Positions 6,851 through 15,158 of a stretch of DNA of 34,765 bases are shown piece by piece. The position numbers and the translations under genes are program-made. The first letter of the stretch is position 1, and every line of letters starts with the position of its first letter. The notes beneath the pieces are model-generated. The model was not told the origin of the DNA. It made no database searches and worked only from the letters and a program-made list of their open reading frames with translations. Where the stretch lies: NCBI GenBank assembly GCA_034439655.1, contig JAWXAU010000168.1, positions 1 to 34,765 on the forward strand, written 5' to 3'. The stretch is from Bacteroidota bacterium. GTDB lineage: Bacteria; Bacteroidota; Bacteroidia; UKL13-3.

Positions 6851-8498
6851 GTTACAATCTATCTACATAAAAAACTTTGCATTGATTGATGAAATTCAAA
6901 TTGAATTTTGTGCAGGATTTAATATTATAACAGGCGAAACAGGTTCGGGAAAATCCATTGTACTTGGTGCATTGGGCTTGGTTTTGGGCGAACGTGCAGA
7001 TACTTCGGTCATTAATAAAAACAGCGATAAATGTATTATTGAAGCACAATTTGTAGTTGATAAAAATATACGATATATATTCGATACGCATGAGCTCGAT
7101 TTTGATGCGACTTGTATATTGAGAAGAGAGATAAACAATCTCGGAAAATCAAGAGCGTTTGTGAATGACACACCCGTAAATATTTCTGTATTAAAAGAGA
7201 TTGGTTCGTATTTAATTGATATGGTTTCGCAGCATGAAACTTTGGAGTTAAACCAAAACAAATTCCAAATGGAAACTCTGGATGCCGCTGCTGATAATGG
7301 AAATCTGTTTGTAGAATATTCTCAAAACTATCATAGTATTAAAACTGCAGAGAAGAAATTAACAGACTTGCAAACAAAAGAAAGCAATATTAAAAACGAA
7401 CAAGACTATATACAATTTTTGCTGAATGAATTTGCCGAAGCTAAAATAAAGGCAGGCGAAGAGACCCAACTGGAGCAGGATTTGAATACTTTAGAACATG
7501 CAGGAAGTATTATAGAAGAAAGTTCAAATATTATTCAAACACTGAAAGAATCTGACTTTAATATAATAGCGATGCTGAAAGAAGTTTTGCAAAAAACATT
7601 GCAACTTTCAAAATATAATCAGAGTTTTGAGGAATTACATAACCGCATTAAGTCAGTACAAATAGAATTGGATGATATTGCTGCTGAAATAGAAAATACG
7701 GCCGAGAAAACACAAGCAAACCCTCAGCAGCAGCAGCTTTTAAAAGAGCGTTTGGATTTGATAAACCATTTGCTCAATAAGCATCGGGCAAAAACGACGG
7801 AAGAATTATTATATATAAAAAATGAACTTTCTGGCAAGAACGATGATATAGAATCATTGGGGAAAGATATTATAGTTTTGCAAAAGGAAATCGAGCTATT
7901 ATATAATACTTTAAATGCTTTTGCTACTAAATTGTCCGAACGCAGAAAGAAAGCTGCAACCCAAGCAGAGAAGGGCATTAACGAATTGATGAAGCAAGCA
8001 GGTTTGCAAAATGCGATATTTAAAATTGAACTTTTGCAACTTACTGAACCCAATCAATACGGAATAGATGCTGTGGACTTTCTATTTGCAGCCAACAAAG
8101 GTTCTAATTTTTTACCCGTCAGCAAAACCGCTTCTGGCGGCGAACTTGGCCGGTTGATGCTCTGTATAAAAACATATATCGCAGGCAAAACAAAATTAGC
8201 GACTATGATATTTGATGAGATAGATACAGGAATCTCGGGCGAAACTGCTATACAAATTGGTCGCCTCATGCAAACACTTTCTAACAATCATCAATTAATT
8301 GCAGTTACCCACCTTCCACAAATTGCTGCCCGTGCCGAGAATCATTATAAAGTATATAAAGAAGTAGGAAGTAAAAATACAATTACAAAACTTGAGCAGT
8401 TAGATAAGAAACAGAGATTGCAGGAACTGGCCCACATGCTTGGTGGGGAGAACTATAGTGATAAAACATTGGCCGCCGCGAAGGAATTGATGAGGTAG
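6849..8498 (+). CDS. recN: DNA repair protein RecN
   Basis: SMC-like ATPase that acts at DNA double-strand breaks in recombinational repair. At 549 residues it has the family's usual length. Walker A GETGSGKS is at residues 29-36, followed by long coiled-coil arms (about 150-370), then the ABC signature region TASGGELGRLML (near 426) and Walker B TMIFDEIDTGISG (near 452). The start is the TTG at 6849: MLQSIYIKNFALIDE aligns with the usual RecN start ML..L.IKNYALID, and there is no ATG nearby. The first two bases of that TTG are the end of the duplicated repeat. Its original promoter was probably upstream of the MFS gene; it may now be read from the cassette. Confidence 0.95.
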   Translation: MLQSIYIKNFALIDEIQIEFCAGFNIITGETGSGKSIVLGALGLVLGERADTSVINKNSDKCIIEAQFVVDKNIRYIFDTHELDFDATCILRREINNLGKSRAFVNDTPVNISVLKEIGSYLIDMVSQHETLELNQNKFQMETLDAAADNGNLFVEYSQNYHSIKTAEKKLTDLQTKESNIKNEQDYIQFLLNEFAEAKIKAGEETQLEQDLNTLEHAGSIIEESSNIIQTLKESDFNIIAMLKEVLQKTLQLSKYNQSFEELHNRIKSVQIELDDIAAEIENTAEKTQANPQQQQLLKERLDLINHLLNKHRAKTTEELLYIKNELSGKNDDIESLGKDIIVLQKEIELLYNTLNAFATKLSERRKKAATQAEKGINELMKQAGLQNAIFKIELLQLTEPNQYGIDAVDFLFAANKGSNFLPVSKTASGGELGRLMLCIKTYIAGKTKLATMIFDEIDTGISGETAIQIGRLMQTLSNNHQLIAVTHLPQIAARAENHYKVYKEVGSKNTITKLEQLDKKQRLQELAHMLGGENYSDKTLAAAKELMR

Positions 8499-8516
8499 GA
8501 TTTAGGAGTAAGGAAT

Positions 8517-8561
8517 AGGGAGTAAGGAGCTTACGCCAAATAGCACTTTCTCCTTATCCCT
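8517..8561. terminator. Probable bidirectional terminator between recN and the aldehyde dehydrogenase gene
   Basis: AGGGAGTAAGGAG (8517-8529) pairs with CTCCTTATCCCT (8550-8561) with a single bulge and a 20-nt loop. It lies between two converging genes. The loop contains GCTTACGCCAA, which recurs at 13969-13979. Confidence 0.5.
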
Positions 8562-8571
8562 TCGTACTTTT

Positions 8572-10101
8572 TCACAAATCAAACTTAATCCCTTGCGATA
8601 ACGGTAATTCCGTTCCATAATTAATAGTATTTGTTTGTCTACGCATATAAGCTTTCCAGGCATCGCTGCCGCTTTCACGACCACCGCCAGTTTCTTTTTC
8701 GCCACCAAATGCTCCGCCAATTTCGGCACCGCTGGTTCCAATATTTACGTTGGCAATTCCACAATCGGAGCCTGCAACAGTGAGGAATTTTTCGGTTTCT
8801 AAAATGTTTTGTGAGAATATAGAACTGCTCAAACCTTGGCGTACGCCATTCTGCAGGGCTATAGCTTCGTCAACAGTATTATACTTCATGATATATAATA
8901 TAGGAGCAAAAGTTTCATGTTGTACGATATCCCAATCGTTTTTCGCTTCTATAATACATGGATTCACATAACAATCGGATGGCATATTTTCTATAATAGT
9001 TCCACCACATAATATATTACCGCCAAGTTCTTTTGCACGGGCAACCGCATTCAAGAAACTTGTTACTGCATCATTATCAATGAGTGGACCAACCAAAATT
9101 CCATCTTCTACTGGGTTGCCAATCCTTATATGTTTATATGCATTTAATATTTTTTCTTTGAGCGTATCATATATACTTTCATGTATAATAAGTCTACGAG
9201 TAGTAGTGCAACGTTGGCCGCAAGTTCCTACAGCACCAAAGATGATAGCACGCAAAGCCATTTCTAAATCGGCATGTTGCGAAACAATGATGGCATTATT
9301 TCCACCAAGTTCTAATAAACTTTTTCCCAGTCGAGCACCCACAGCAGCACCTACTTTTTTGCCCATCCGTGTAGAACCAGTTGCCGAAACCAAAGGAACA
9401 TTTTCATCGTTGCTCATTAGTTCGCCAATTCTGTAATCACCTATAATAAGATTAAACACACCTTCGGGTATTTTATTTTCTTGTAATACTTTGCTCAATA
9501 AATGCTGACATGCAATAGCAGTCAACGGTGTTTTTTCACTAGGTTTCCATATACACACATCGCCACAAACGGCGGCTAGCATTGCGTTCCAACTCCACAC
9601 CGCTACAGGGAAATTAAACGCCGATATAATACCCACCGCACCTAATGGATGCCATTGCTCATACATACGGTGGTTGGGGCGTTCGCTATGCATAGTCAAT
9701 CCATATAATTGTCGTGAAAGCCCAACTGCGAAATCGCATATATCGATCATTTCTTGCACTTCGCCCAACCCTTCTTGCAGCAATTTCCCCATCTCATAGC
9801 TAACGAGTTTGCCGAGCGGTTCTTTATACTCACGCAATATATTTCCATACTGTCTCACAATCTCGCCACGCTTAGGGGCAGGCACGCTACGCCAGTATGA
9901 AAATGCTTTTTGGCTTTCAGTTATTATATGTTTATATTCGGCTTCACCAGCCATTTTTACGGTTGCTATTTTCTTACCATCCACAGGAGATATTATATCT
10001 TTTGTTTCGGTGTTACTATCACCAAACCATTGCAAACCAGTAGATGATGAGAGATTGAGTTCGTTGATGTGAAGTTGTTTGAGAATTGATTGTATATCCA
10101 T
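8572..10101 (-). CDS. ALDH7-family aldehyde dehydrogenase (aminoadipate-semialdehyde dehydrogenase-like)
   Basis: NAD-dependent oxidation of an aldehyde; ALDH7/AmaB members oxidise alpha-aminoadipate semialdehyde (piperideine-6-carboxylate) in lysine breakdown. The 509-residue protein has the ALDH7 signatures EQWHPLGAVGIISAFNFPVA, WNAMLAAVCGD, WKPSEKTPL, SATGSTRMGK, LLELGGNNAII with the general-base glutamate, and GTCGQRCTTTRRL with catalytic Cys298. Near the C-terminus NVNIGTSGAEIGGAFGG and GGGRESGSDAWK are also typical. Start: ATG 10101, with a perfect -7 box ending 4 nt upstream. No other lysine-catabolism gene is nearby, so the physiological substrate is inferred from the family only. Confidence 0.9.
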   Translation of the reverse strand: MDIQSILKQLHINELNLSSSTGLQWFGDSNTETKDIISPVDGKKIATVKMAGEAEYKHIITESQKAFSYWRSVPAPKRGEIVRQYGNILREYKEPLGKLVSYEMGKLLQEGLGEVQEMIDICDFAVGLSRQLYGLTMHSERPNHRMYEQWHPLGAVGIISAFNFPVAVWSWNAMLAAVCGDVCIWKPSEKTPLTAIACQHLLSKVLQENKIPEGVFNLIIGDYRIGELMSNDENVPLVSATGSTRMGKKVGAAVGARLGKSLLELGGNNAIIVSQHADLEMALRAIIFGAVGTCGQRCTTTRRLIIHESIYDTLKEKILNAYKHIRIGNPVEDGILVGPLIDNDAVTSFLNAVARAKELGGNILCGGTIIENMPSDCYVNPCIIEAKNDWDIVQHETFAPILYIMKYNTVDEAIALQNGVRQGLSSSIFSQNILETEKFLTVAGSDCGIANVNIGTSGAEIGGAFGGEKETGGGRESGSDAWKAYMRRQTNTINYGTELPLSQGIKFDL

Positions 10102-10105
10102 GGGG

Positions 10106-10113
10106 CAAAAATA
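10106..10113 (-). promoter_or_regulatory. -7 promoter box of the aldehyde dehydrogenase gene
   Basis: Minus strand TATTTTTG matches TAnnTTTG; only CCCC separates it from the ATG at 10101. Confidence 0.6.
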
Positions 10114-10210
10114 ATGGTTAATTGTTAATGGTGAATGGTTAATGTTGCTTACGCAGATTTGTAAAATCAGCCGCAGTAATATAATAGTTTAGAAATAATG
10201 TAGTTTTTTG

Positions 10211-10218
10211 TACCTTTG
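10211..10218 (+). promoter_or_regulatory. -7 promoter box before the antitoxin-like pseudogene
   Basis: TACCTTTG, an exact TAnnTTTG match, 14 nt upstream of the ATG at 10233. Confidence 0.5.
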
Positions 10219-10232
10219 AAAAAAAAACTGAT

Positions 10233-10415
10233 ATGCTTACCAAAATCAAAGTTATGCAAACTGTTAGCTCATTGCCAGATACTTTCTCAATAGAAGAGGT
10301 AATCAATAGGCTCATGCGACTTCAAAAAATTAAAATTGGTCTATAACAATCTGAAAAAGGCTTGTGAGTTTCAACAGAAGAATCGAAAAAGAAGCTTGAA
10401 AAATGGTTGAAATAA
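10233..10415 (+). pseudogene. Small antitoxin-like gene with two in-frame stops
   Basis: Read through, the frame starts MLTKIKVMQTVSSLPDTFSI and goes on EEVINRLMRLQKIKIGL-stop-QSEKGL-stop-VSTEESKKKLEKWLK-stop, with stops at TAA 10344 and TGA 10365 before the natural TAA at 10413. The layout (T/S-SLPD..SIEE.I..L, then Q.SEKG, then STEE.KK.L.KWLK) resembles small Bacteroidota proteins that are often annotated as antitoxin-like components of toxin-antitoxin pairs. All three parts remain in one frame, so two nonsense changes are enough to explain the break. No toxin gene follows: the next gene encodes an unrelated secreted protein. A shortened 37-residue product is still possible. Confidence 0.6.
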
Positions 10416-10428
10416 ATTGGCTTACTTA

Positions 10429-11049
10429 ATGAAAAAATTATATATCATATTCCTCCTTTTATTTATCCTAGCCAATCATCTTTATGGGCAAAAGCACAAA
10501 GTGCAGAATGATACTTTAGGATATTGGTCGGATATTGAATTGGCTGATGATTCAATATTTTGGAATGAGTTTTTTTATAAAGATTATTTCGAGTTACCTT
10601 TTTATGTTTGGAGAGATTCATTGGGTTATTATAAAAATAATTGGAGTGATCAGCCTTTAACTAAAGATGATACAATTCCGCATTTAATTACTGCACAAGG
10701 TATATGTAATGGGAAAGGCTACCATATAATAAATGAAGGCGAGGCAATTGATTTAAACGATACTATTGTTTTATATATTGGAGAATCTAGTCCAGCTTAT
10801 TATGATGATTATCTTTTTAAAATTGTCAATGGAAAATTTAAAGGGAGCTATAATACAGTTTATAAACACTATCGATATTCTACTAAACTATTTTGGAAAA
10901 CATTCAATCAAAAATTATATCTAAATATGCTGAAGCCTCAAAAAGGAACTTGGCTAAAAGGAAAGGTCGAATATGATTGTTTGCAAATTGATGATGGTGG
11001 TTCTCGCCTCATCCACCTGACTTCTTATTTTAAGTTGAGGGTGGAGTAA
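10429..11049 (+). CDS. Hypothetical secreted protein
   Basis: A 206-residue protein of no family I recognise. It has a clear signal peptide, MKKLYIIFLLLFILANHLYG, likely cleaved before QKHK. The mature part is rich in Tyr, Trp, Asp and Asn and contains several D-T-I/D-S-I strands (DDTIPHLI, LNDTIVLYIG), suggesting a beta-rich periplasmic or surface protein. It has no lipobox and no T9SS sorting domain. I chose the ATG at 10429 over the in-frame TTG at 10417 because it begins exactly at the signal peptide. The gene stands alone between the antitoxin-like pseudogene and a long non-coding stretch. Confidence 0.7.
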   Translation: MKKLYIIFLLLFILANHLYGQKHKVQNDTLGYWSDIELADDSIFWNEFFYKDYFELPFYVWRDSLGYYKNNWSDQPLTKDDTIPHLITAQGICNGKGYHIINEGEAIDLNDTIVLYIGESSPAYYDDYLFKIVNGKFKGSYNTVYKHYRYSTKLFWKTFNQKLYLNMLKPQKGTWLKGKVEYDCLQIDDGGSRLIHLTSYFKLRVE

Positions 11050-11185
11050 TAATGGTAAATTGTGGCATAAATGTAGTCGGAGCATAATTGAAAATCTCAT
11101 CGTATTGTCGAGAAAACAAAAGAATCCGCATAGAACCCCGCCGTCGCGTGCCTAAGCCTTAGCTAAATGCCATAGTTGGAAGACA

Positions 11186-11343
11186 TTTTTACTTACCCAG
11201 CGATAAACGGGCGGCCACAGTATCGGAATACTAATAGCTATGAAGACTTACGACGGTATCTTCTTTACATATAGGATCCAAACTGTGGCTGAACCGTGGT
11301 TTTGCATTGGCTTCCATGCAAAAATCGCCTAGGTAAGTAAAAA
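11186..11343. repeat. Imperfect nested inverted repeat, about 158 bp
   Basis: TTTTTACTTACC (11186-11197) is the exact reverse complement of GGTAAGTAAAAA (11332-11343). Just inside, GCGAT (11200-11204) pairs with ATCGC (11324-11328). Further in, GCCACAGT (11214-11221) pairs with ACTGTGGC (11282-11289). This could be a MITE-like relic or a structured RNA; no coding content is seen. Confidence 0.55.
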
Positions 11344-11352
11344 CACTTTTTG

Positions 11353-11378
11353 AGTACTTTTTTGTGTAAAAAAGTACT
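11353..11378. terminator. Perfect 11-bp hairpin, terminator-like
   Basis: AGTACTTTTTT (11353-11363), loop GTGT, AAAAAAGTACT (11368-11378). The A/T-rich arms could act in either direction, but no gene ends close by on either strand. Confidence 0.4.
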
Positions 11379-11698
11379 GTCGTGCTGGCGAGGCATGCGA
11401 CAAAAAAAATAGTAGAAAAATATATAATACTGGTATGTCTTGAGTACATATGTGCCTTAACTCTTTGTTGTAAATAGTTCCTGCACAGATTTGACAACTC
11501 TTCCATGCACTAGCCCCTGTGGATTTGACAAATTAACAATGTTTGTATTTTTCGATATCCGCCGCGGACGAGAACACGACAAATCAGCCCGTTGAATAAA
11601 ATGTTACTAATTCCCTCACCACCTACAACAAATAGCCTAACCCGCTGTGGATTAGCAAAAATATTTCGTGGTCGAATTTTTATTATATATTTTAAGAC

Positions 11699-11706
11699 TA
11701 TTTTTG
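11699..11706 (+). promoter_or_regulatory. -7 promoter box of the PIF1-like helicase gene
   Basis: TATTTTTG, an exact TAnnTTTG match, followed by TTTC and the ATG at 11711. Confidence 0.6.
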
Positions 11707-11710
11707 TTTC

Positions 11711-13885
11711 ATGGACTCAACAAACCCTGCATTAGAACTTGCAGAAAATTTCATGCACCAAACCAATTGCTCCGTGTTTCTCACAGGAAAAGCTGGTACA
11801 GGTAAAACTACATTTTTAAGAGAGTTGCAAAATACTTGTACCAAAAACATGGTAATTGTTGCACCTACAGGTGTCGCGGCCATCAATGCGGGTGGTATGA
11901 CTCTGCATTCGCTCTTTCAATTGCCATTTGGACTATATACGCCCGAACGGAAGAACTATTTCGCACACGAAAATTTATTGATCAATGATGCAAATACTTT
12001 GCTGAGTCAGATGCGGATAAGTAAAACCAAAATTGATATATTCAAAGAAATGGAGCTACTTATTATCGATGAAGTAAGTATGTTGCGTTGCGATTTGTTG
12101 GATGAAATAGATATCATACTTAAGCATTTTCGATATAATAAAAAACCTTTTGGAGGTGTGCAAGTATTATTCATCGGAGACCTATACCAGTTGCCACCTG
12201 TAGTAAATGACAATGAATGGAAAATATTGTCTGAATTTTACGAAACGCCATTCTTTTTCAGTGCAAAAGTATTACAAGAAAATCCGCCTTTATATATAGA
12301 ACTGCAAAAAATATATCGCCAAAATGAAGAGCATTTTATTGCCTTATTAAATGAAATTCGGAACAATAATTTGAATGAAGATGATTTTGAATTGCTGAAT
12401 CAACGCCGCGGTGCATGGACCGATGACATGGATGATTATATAGTTTTGACCACCCATAATAAGATCGCAGACGAAACAAATATACAACATTTGCAAAGAC
12501 TCGAAGGAGAAAAGTATAGTTATAAAGCATCCATCAAAGACGATTTTAATCAGTATGCATATCCAACTGAAGTGAATCTGGAATTGAAGATTGGAGCAAG
12601 GATTATGTTTATTAAAAACGATGTAGGGGAGGAGCGGAGATATTTTAACGGAAAGCTTGGCACCATTAGTAGAATTAAGGGTGAAGAAATATATGTGAAG
12701 TTTGATGATAATGATTTTGAGATGCTTTTGGAACGCGAAACCTGGAAAAATAATCGTTATGTATTAGATAAAGAAAGTAATAAAATTAGTGAGGAGGAAA
12801 TTGGAAGTTTTACGCAATATCCTATCAGGTTGGCTTGGGCTATTACTATACATAAAAGTCAAGGATTAACTTTTGAAAAAGCAGTAATTGATGCAGGGAG
12901 ATCTTTTGCTCCAGGTCAAGTGTATGTGGCATTGAGCCGCTGTACAACATTGGATGGCATGATTTTAAAATCGAATATTACGCAGCAAAGTGTTACAACC
13001 GATGAGCGTGTTATTAAATACACAAATGGTGCATTCGATGAAGATATATTATTAAATGTTTTTCAACTCGAACAAAAAATATTTCTTAAAAACAAACTAT
13101 TACATACATTCGATTTCAAAAAAATTGAAAGTGAGATTCGTAGTTTTAAAGAAAACAATATAGGAAAAAAGATACCGAATGAGTTAGCAGAAAAGCAATG
13201 GATAAATGCCATGATAGCCAGTATAGACGAGCAACAACCTATTGCAGAAAAATTCAAATTGCAATTAGAGGCTTTAATTAATGAAGCAGAAAGTACCACA
13301 GATTCTACCACATTAAAACTACGAATTGAAAAAGCAGTTGACTATTTTTCTGAGAAAGTAAAAACAGGAATGTTGATGCCTACGCAGGTTTATTTAGAAA
13401 GTTTGAAGAGTGCTACACGAATTAAAAAGTATAAGTTCGATGTATTAGCAATAGAATTGCAATTGTTGAATTTAGCTAAGAAATTTAGTAAGATACAATA
13501 TGGCGATATTGCATTTAAGTTCCCTGAATTTACGTATCATAAAACACAATTGCCCGCAGAAAAACCTAAGGGAGAAAAAGGCTCATCCGCCAAAGAAAGT
13601 GTCGCATTATTTCTTACTGGAAAAACCATTGCAGAAATAGCAACCGTAAGGAATATGGCCTTAACAACTGTTGAAGGTCATTTGGCGATTGGGGTGCAAG
13701 ATGGGGAGATACAAATTGAACAACTTGTTCCCGAACAGAAAATAAAAGACATACTAGAAGTGTTCGAGAAAAATACATTTGACACACTTGCACCGTACAA
13801 AGAAATACTTGGACATAGTGTGAGTTGGGGAGAATTTAGGAGTGTGATTGCATATAGGAAACTAATGGTTAGAGAGGATGGTTAA
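11711..13885 (+). CDS. PIF1-like DNA helicase with C-terminal helix-turn-helix domain
   Basis: Probable 5'-3' superfamily 1B helicase acting on DNA structures or stalled forks. The 724-residue protein has Walker A GKAGTGKTT (26-34), VIVAPTGVAAINAGG (motif Ia), Walker B LLIIDEVSM (near 114), GVQVLFIGDLYQLPPV (motif III), and the C-terminal helicase motifs AWAITIHKSQGLTFEKAVID and GQVYVALSRCTTLDG, all typical of PIF1/RecD2 enzymes. The last ~100 residues (about 625-715; ESVALFLTGKTIAEIATVRNMALTTVEGHL) look like the HTH_40 domain that also ends some RecQ proteins. The middle region (about 450-620) is helical and charged. The gene stands alone, with its own promoter box 4 nt before the ATG. Confidence 0.9.
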   Translation: MDSTNPALELAENFMHQTNCSVFLTGKAGTGKTTFLRELQNTCTKNMVIVAPTGVAAINAGGMTLHSLFQLPFGLYTPERKNYFAHENLLINDANTLLSQMRISKTKIDIFKEMELLIIDEVSMLRCDLLDEIDIILKHFRYNKKPFGGVQVLFIGDLYQLPPVVNDNEWKILSEFYETPFFFSAKVLQENPPLYIELQKIYRQNEEHFIALLNEIRNNNLNEDDFELLNQRRGAWTDDMDDYIVLTTHNKIADETNIQHLQRLEGEKYSYKASIKDDFNQYAYPTEVNLELKIGARIMFIKNDVGEERRYFNGKLGTISRIKGEEIYVKFDDNDFEMLLERETWKNNRYVLDKESNKISEEEIGSFTQYPIRLAWAITIHKSQGLTFEKAVIDAGRSFAPGQVYVALSRCTTLDGMILKSNITQQSVTTDERVIKYTNGAFDEDILLNVFQLEQKIFLKNKLLHTFDFKKIESEIRSFKENNIGKKIPNELAEKQWINAMIASIDEQQPIAEKFKLQLEALINEAESTTDSTTLKLRIEKAVDYFSEKVKTGMLMPTQVYLESLKSATRIKKYKFDVLAIELQLLNLAKKFSKIQYGDIAFKFPEFTYHKTQLPAEKPKGEKGSSAKESVALFLTGKTIAEIATVRNMALTTVEGHLAIGVQDGEIQIEQLVPEQKIKDILEVFEKNTFDTLAPYKEILGHSVSWGEFRSVIAYRKLMVREDG

Positions 13886-13920
13886 CGGTTAATGTTGCTT
13901 GCACCAGCAAAATAATGATT

Positions 13921-13965
13921 CCCGCCGCGGCGGGGTTAATGATAAATTATTTCCGCCACCGGCGG
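13921..13965. repeat. Two GC-rich mini-palindromes
   Basis: CCCGCCGCGGCGGG (13921-13934) is a perfect 14-bp palindrome, and CCGCCACCGGCGG (13953-13965) is a second with a 3-nt centre. Both stand between converging genes in otherwise AT-rich sequence and may double as terminators. Confidence 0.65.
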
Positions 13966-14029
13966 CTTGCTTACGCCAACTTTCTAGTTACTATTAATTG
14001 ATGATCTATCTGCCGAATGGCATTAACCA

Positions 14030-15154
14030 TTAACCTCTTTTCACTCTTTCCCAATTCACACTCTGCTTCCCCTTCATATATCGGAAGAAGCCTAGTACGG
14101 CGGCCCAGTGCATAAATACAAAGTAAAAAGGAATATATAATACCTTTACTTTGTTTATATAATATCCTAAGATAGCAATTATATAAAATGCAATTTGCAA
14201 ATAGAGAAAAGTATTATAATATATGTTTTTATCGAACAATATAATATTTGAAATAAATAATGTAATTAATGCCAAAGGGCATAAGGTCCATCGAAATACT
14301 CGGTGTGATATAAACTGAAAAGTGAGTTTGGGGTGTTTGAAAAAATTGAACATTCCGCTGTAGCGGGCCATTACTTGCCACGCACCGGCACACATACGAA
14401 TTTTACGTTTCAATTCTTCCTGCACATTTGCCGACGCAGTTTCCGCAGCGTAGGCACGAGGTTCGTAGACAATTTTATATCCTTGCAAATTCAACATCAC
14501 CGATTGTGTTAAATCGTCGTTGATACTGTCGGGCGGCATGGGTGTGTATAGTGCGGTGCGAACTGCAAACAGTTCGCCAGCGGCACCTACAACAGTGTAA
14601 AAATCACTGTCGAATTTCTTAATCATTGATTCGTATTTCCAATACAATCCTTCACTGGCACTGTTGGCATTGTCGGTTAAATTATATAAAATCTTTTTCT
14701 CGCCCGATACCCCAGCTACCATTTCATCCACAAAATGATTTGATATATATAATAATGCATCGGGATTTAAAGTTGAATTTGCATCGGTAAAAACAGTTAT
14801 TTCCGTATCCACAAACCCAATAGCCCTATTCTCTGCCATTGATTTACCTGCTCGTTCAGGTTGATGTAACACAACAATATCAGGATATTTTTTTAATAGT
14901 TCATCCGACCCATCATCAGAACCATCAGTAATAAAAATAATTTTCTTATTTGGATAATTTAGCTCGCGGGTGTTCTTTACTTTTTCGGCTATATAATCTT
15001 TTTCATTATAGCAAGGAACTACAACAGTGATCGAAGGAGCATAAGACTTTAGCTGTTTTTTTTTGTTGAACTGTGACAATAAAAATATGGCAACAATATA
15101 TAATAAATAGGTGTAAACTAAAACCAGCAGCGAAGAAAAAAACAGGGTTTCCAA
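14030..15154 (-). CDS. Membrane-anchored family 2 glycosyltransferase
   Basis: Transfers sugar from an activated donor, probably building a cell-surface polysaccharide. The 374-residue protein starts with a membrane helix (about 5-27), then a GT-A domain with ITVVVPCYNEKDYI, FITDGSDDGSDELL, FTDANSTLNPDALL (the metal/donor aspartate motif), INDDLTQS (acceptor/catalytic region) and RKIRMCAGAW (in the place of QxxRW). Three or so hydrophobic helices follow at about 275-360. The layout resembles cellulose/hyaluronan synthase-like GT2 enzymes; the product is unknown. The start is a TTG at 15154, 4 nt after the Hpt gene stop, so translation is probably coupled. The end converges on the helicase gene. 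Confidence 0.85.
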   Translation of the reverse strand: METLFFSSLLVLVYTYLLYIVAIFLLSQFNKKKQLKSYAPSITVVVPCYNEKDYIAEKVKNTRELNYPNKKIIFITDGSDDGSDELLKKYPDIVVLHQPERAGKSMAENRAIGFVDTEITVFTDANSTLNPDALLYISNHFVDEMVAGVSGEKKILYNLTDNANSASEGLYWKYESMIKKFDSDFYTVVGAAGELFAVRTALYTPMPPDSINDDLTQSVMLNLQGYKIVYEPRAYAAETASANVQEELKRKIRMCAGAWQVMARYSGMFNFFKHPKLTFQFISHRVFRWTLCPLALITLFISNIILFDKNIYYNTFLYLQIAFYIIAILGYYINKVKVLYIPFYFVFMHWAAVLGFFRYMKGKQSVNWERVKRG

Positions 15155-15158
15155 GGCT

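Larger units (their letters stand above)
11050..11698. other. 650-base non-coding stretch with inverted repeats
   Basis: I see no convincing gene here. A 91-codon minus-strand frame (11231-11506) crosses the inverted repeats and has no family resemblance. The stretch contains a nested inverted repeat (11186-11343), a perfect hairpin (11353-11378) and a small GC-rich palindrome TCCGCCGCGGA (11558-11568). A segment GTCTTGAGTACATATG (11437-11452) resembles GTCTTGAGTATACATATG at 21531-21548. Confidence 0.6.

Noticed and set aside
7724-8053. Long minus-strand frame opposite recN (and similar frames opposite other genes)
   Set aside because: Mirror frame of a well-supported gene, with no domain resemblance of its own.
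11231-11506. 91-codon minus-strand frame with a hydrophobic stretch
   Set aside because: It runs across the inverted repeats and hairpin of the spacer, resembles no family, and has no promoter box or plausible leader.
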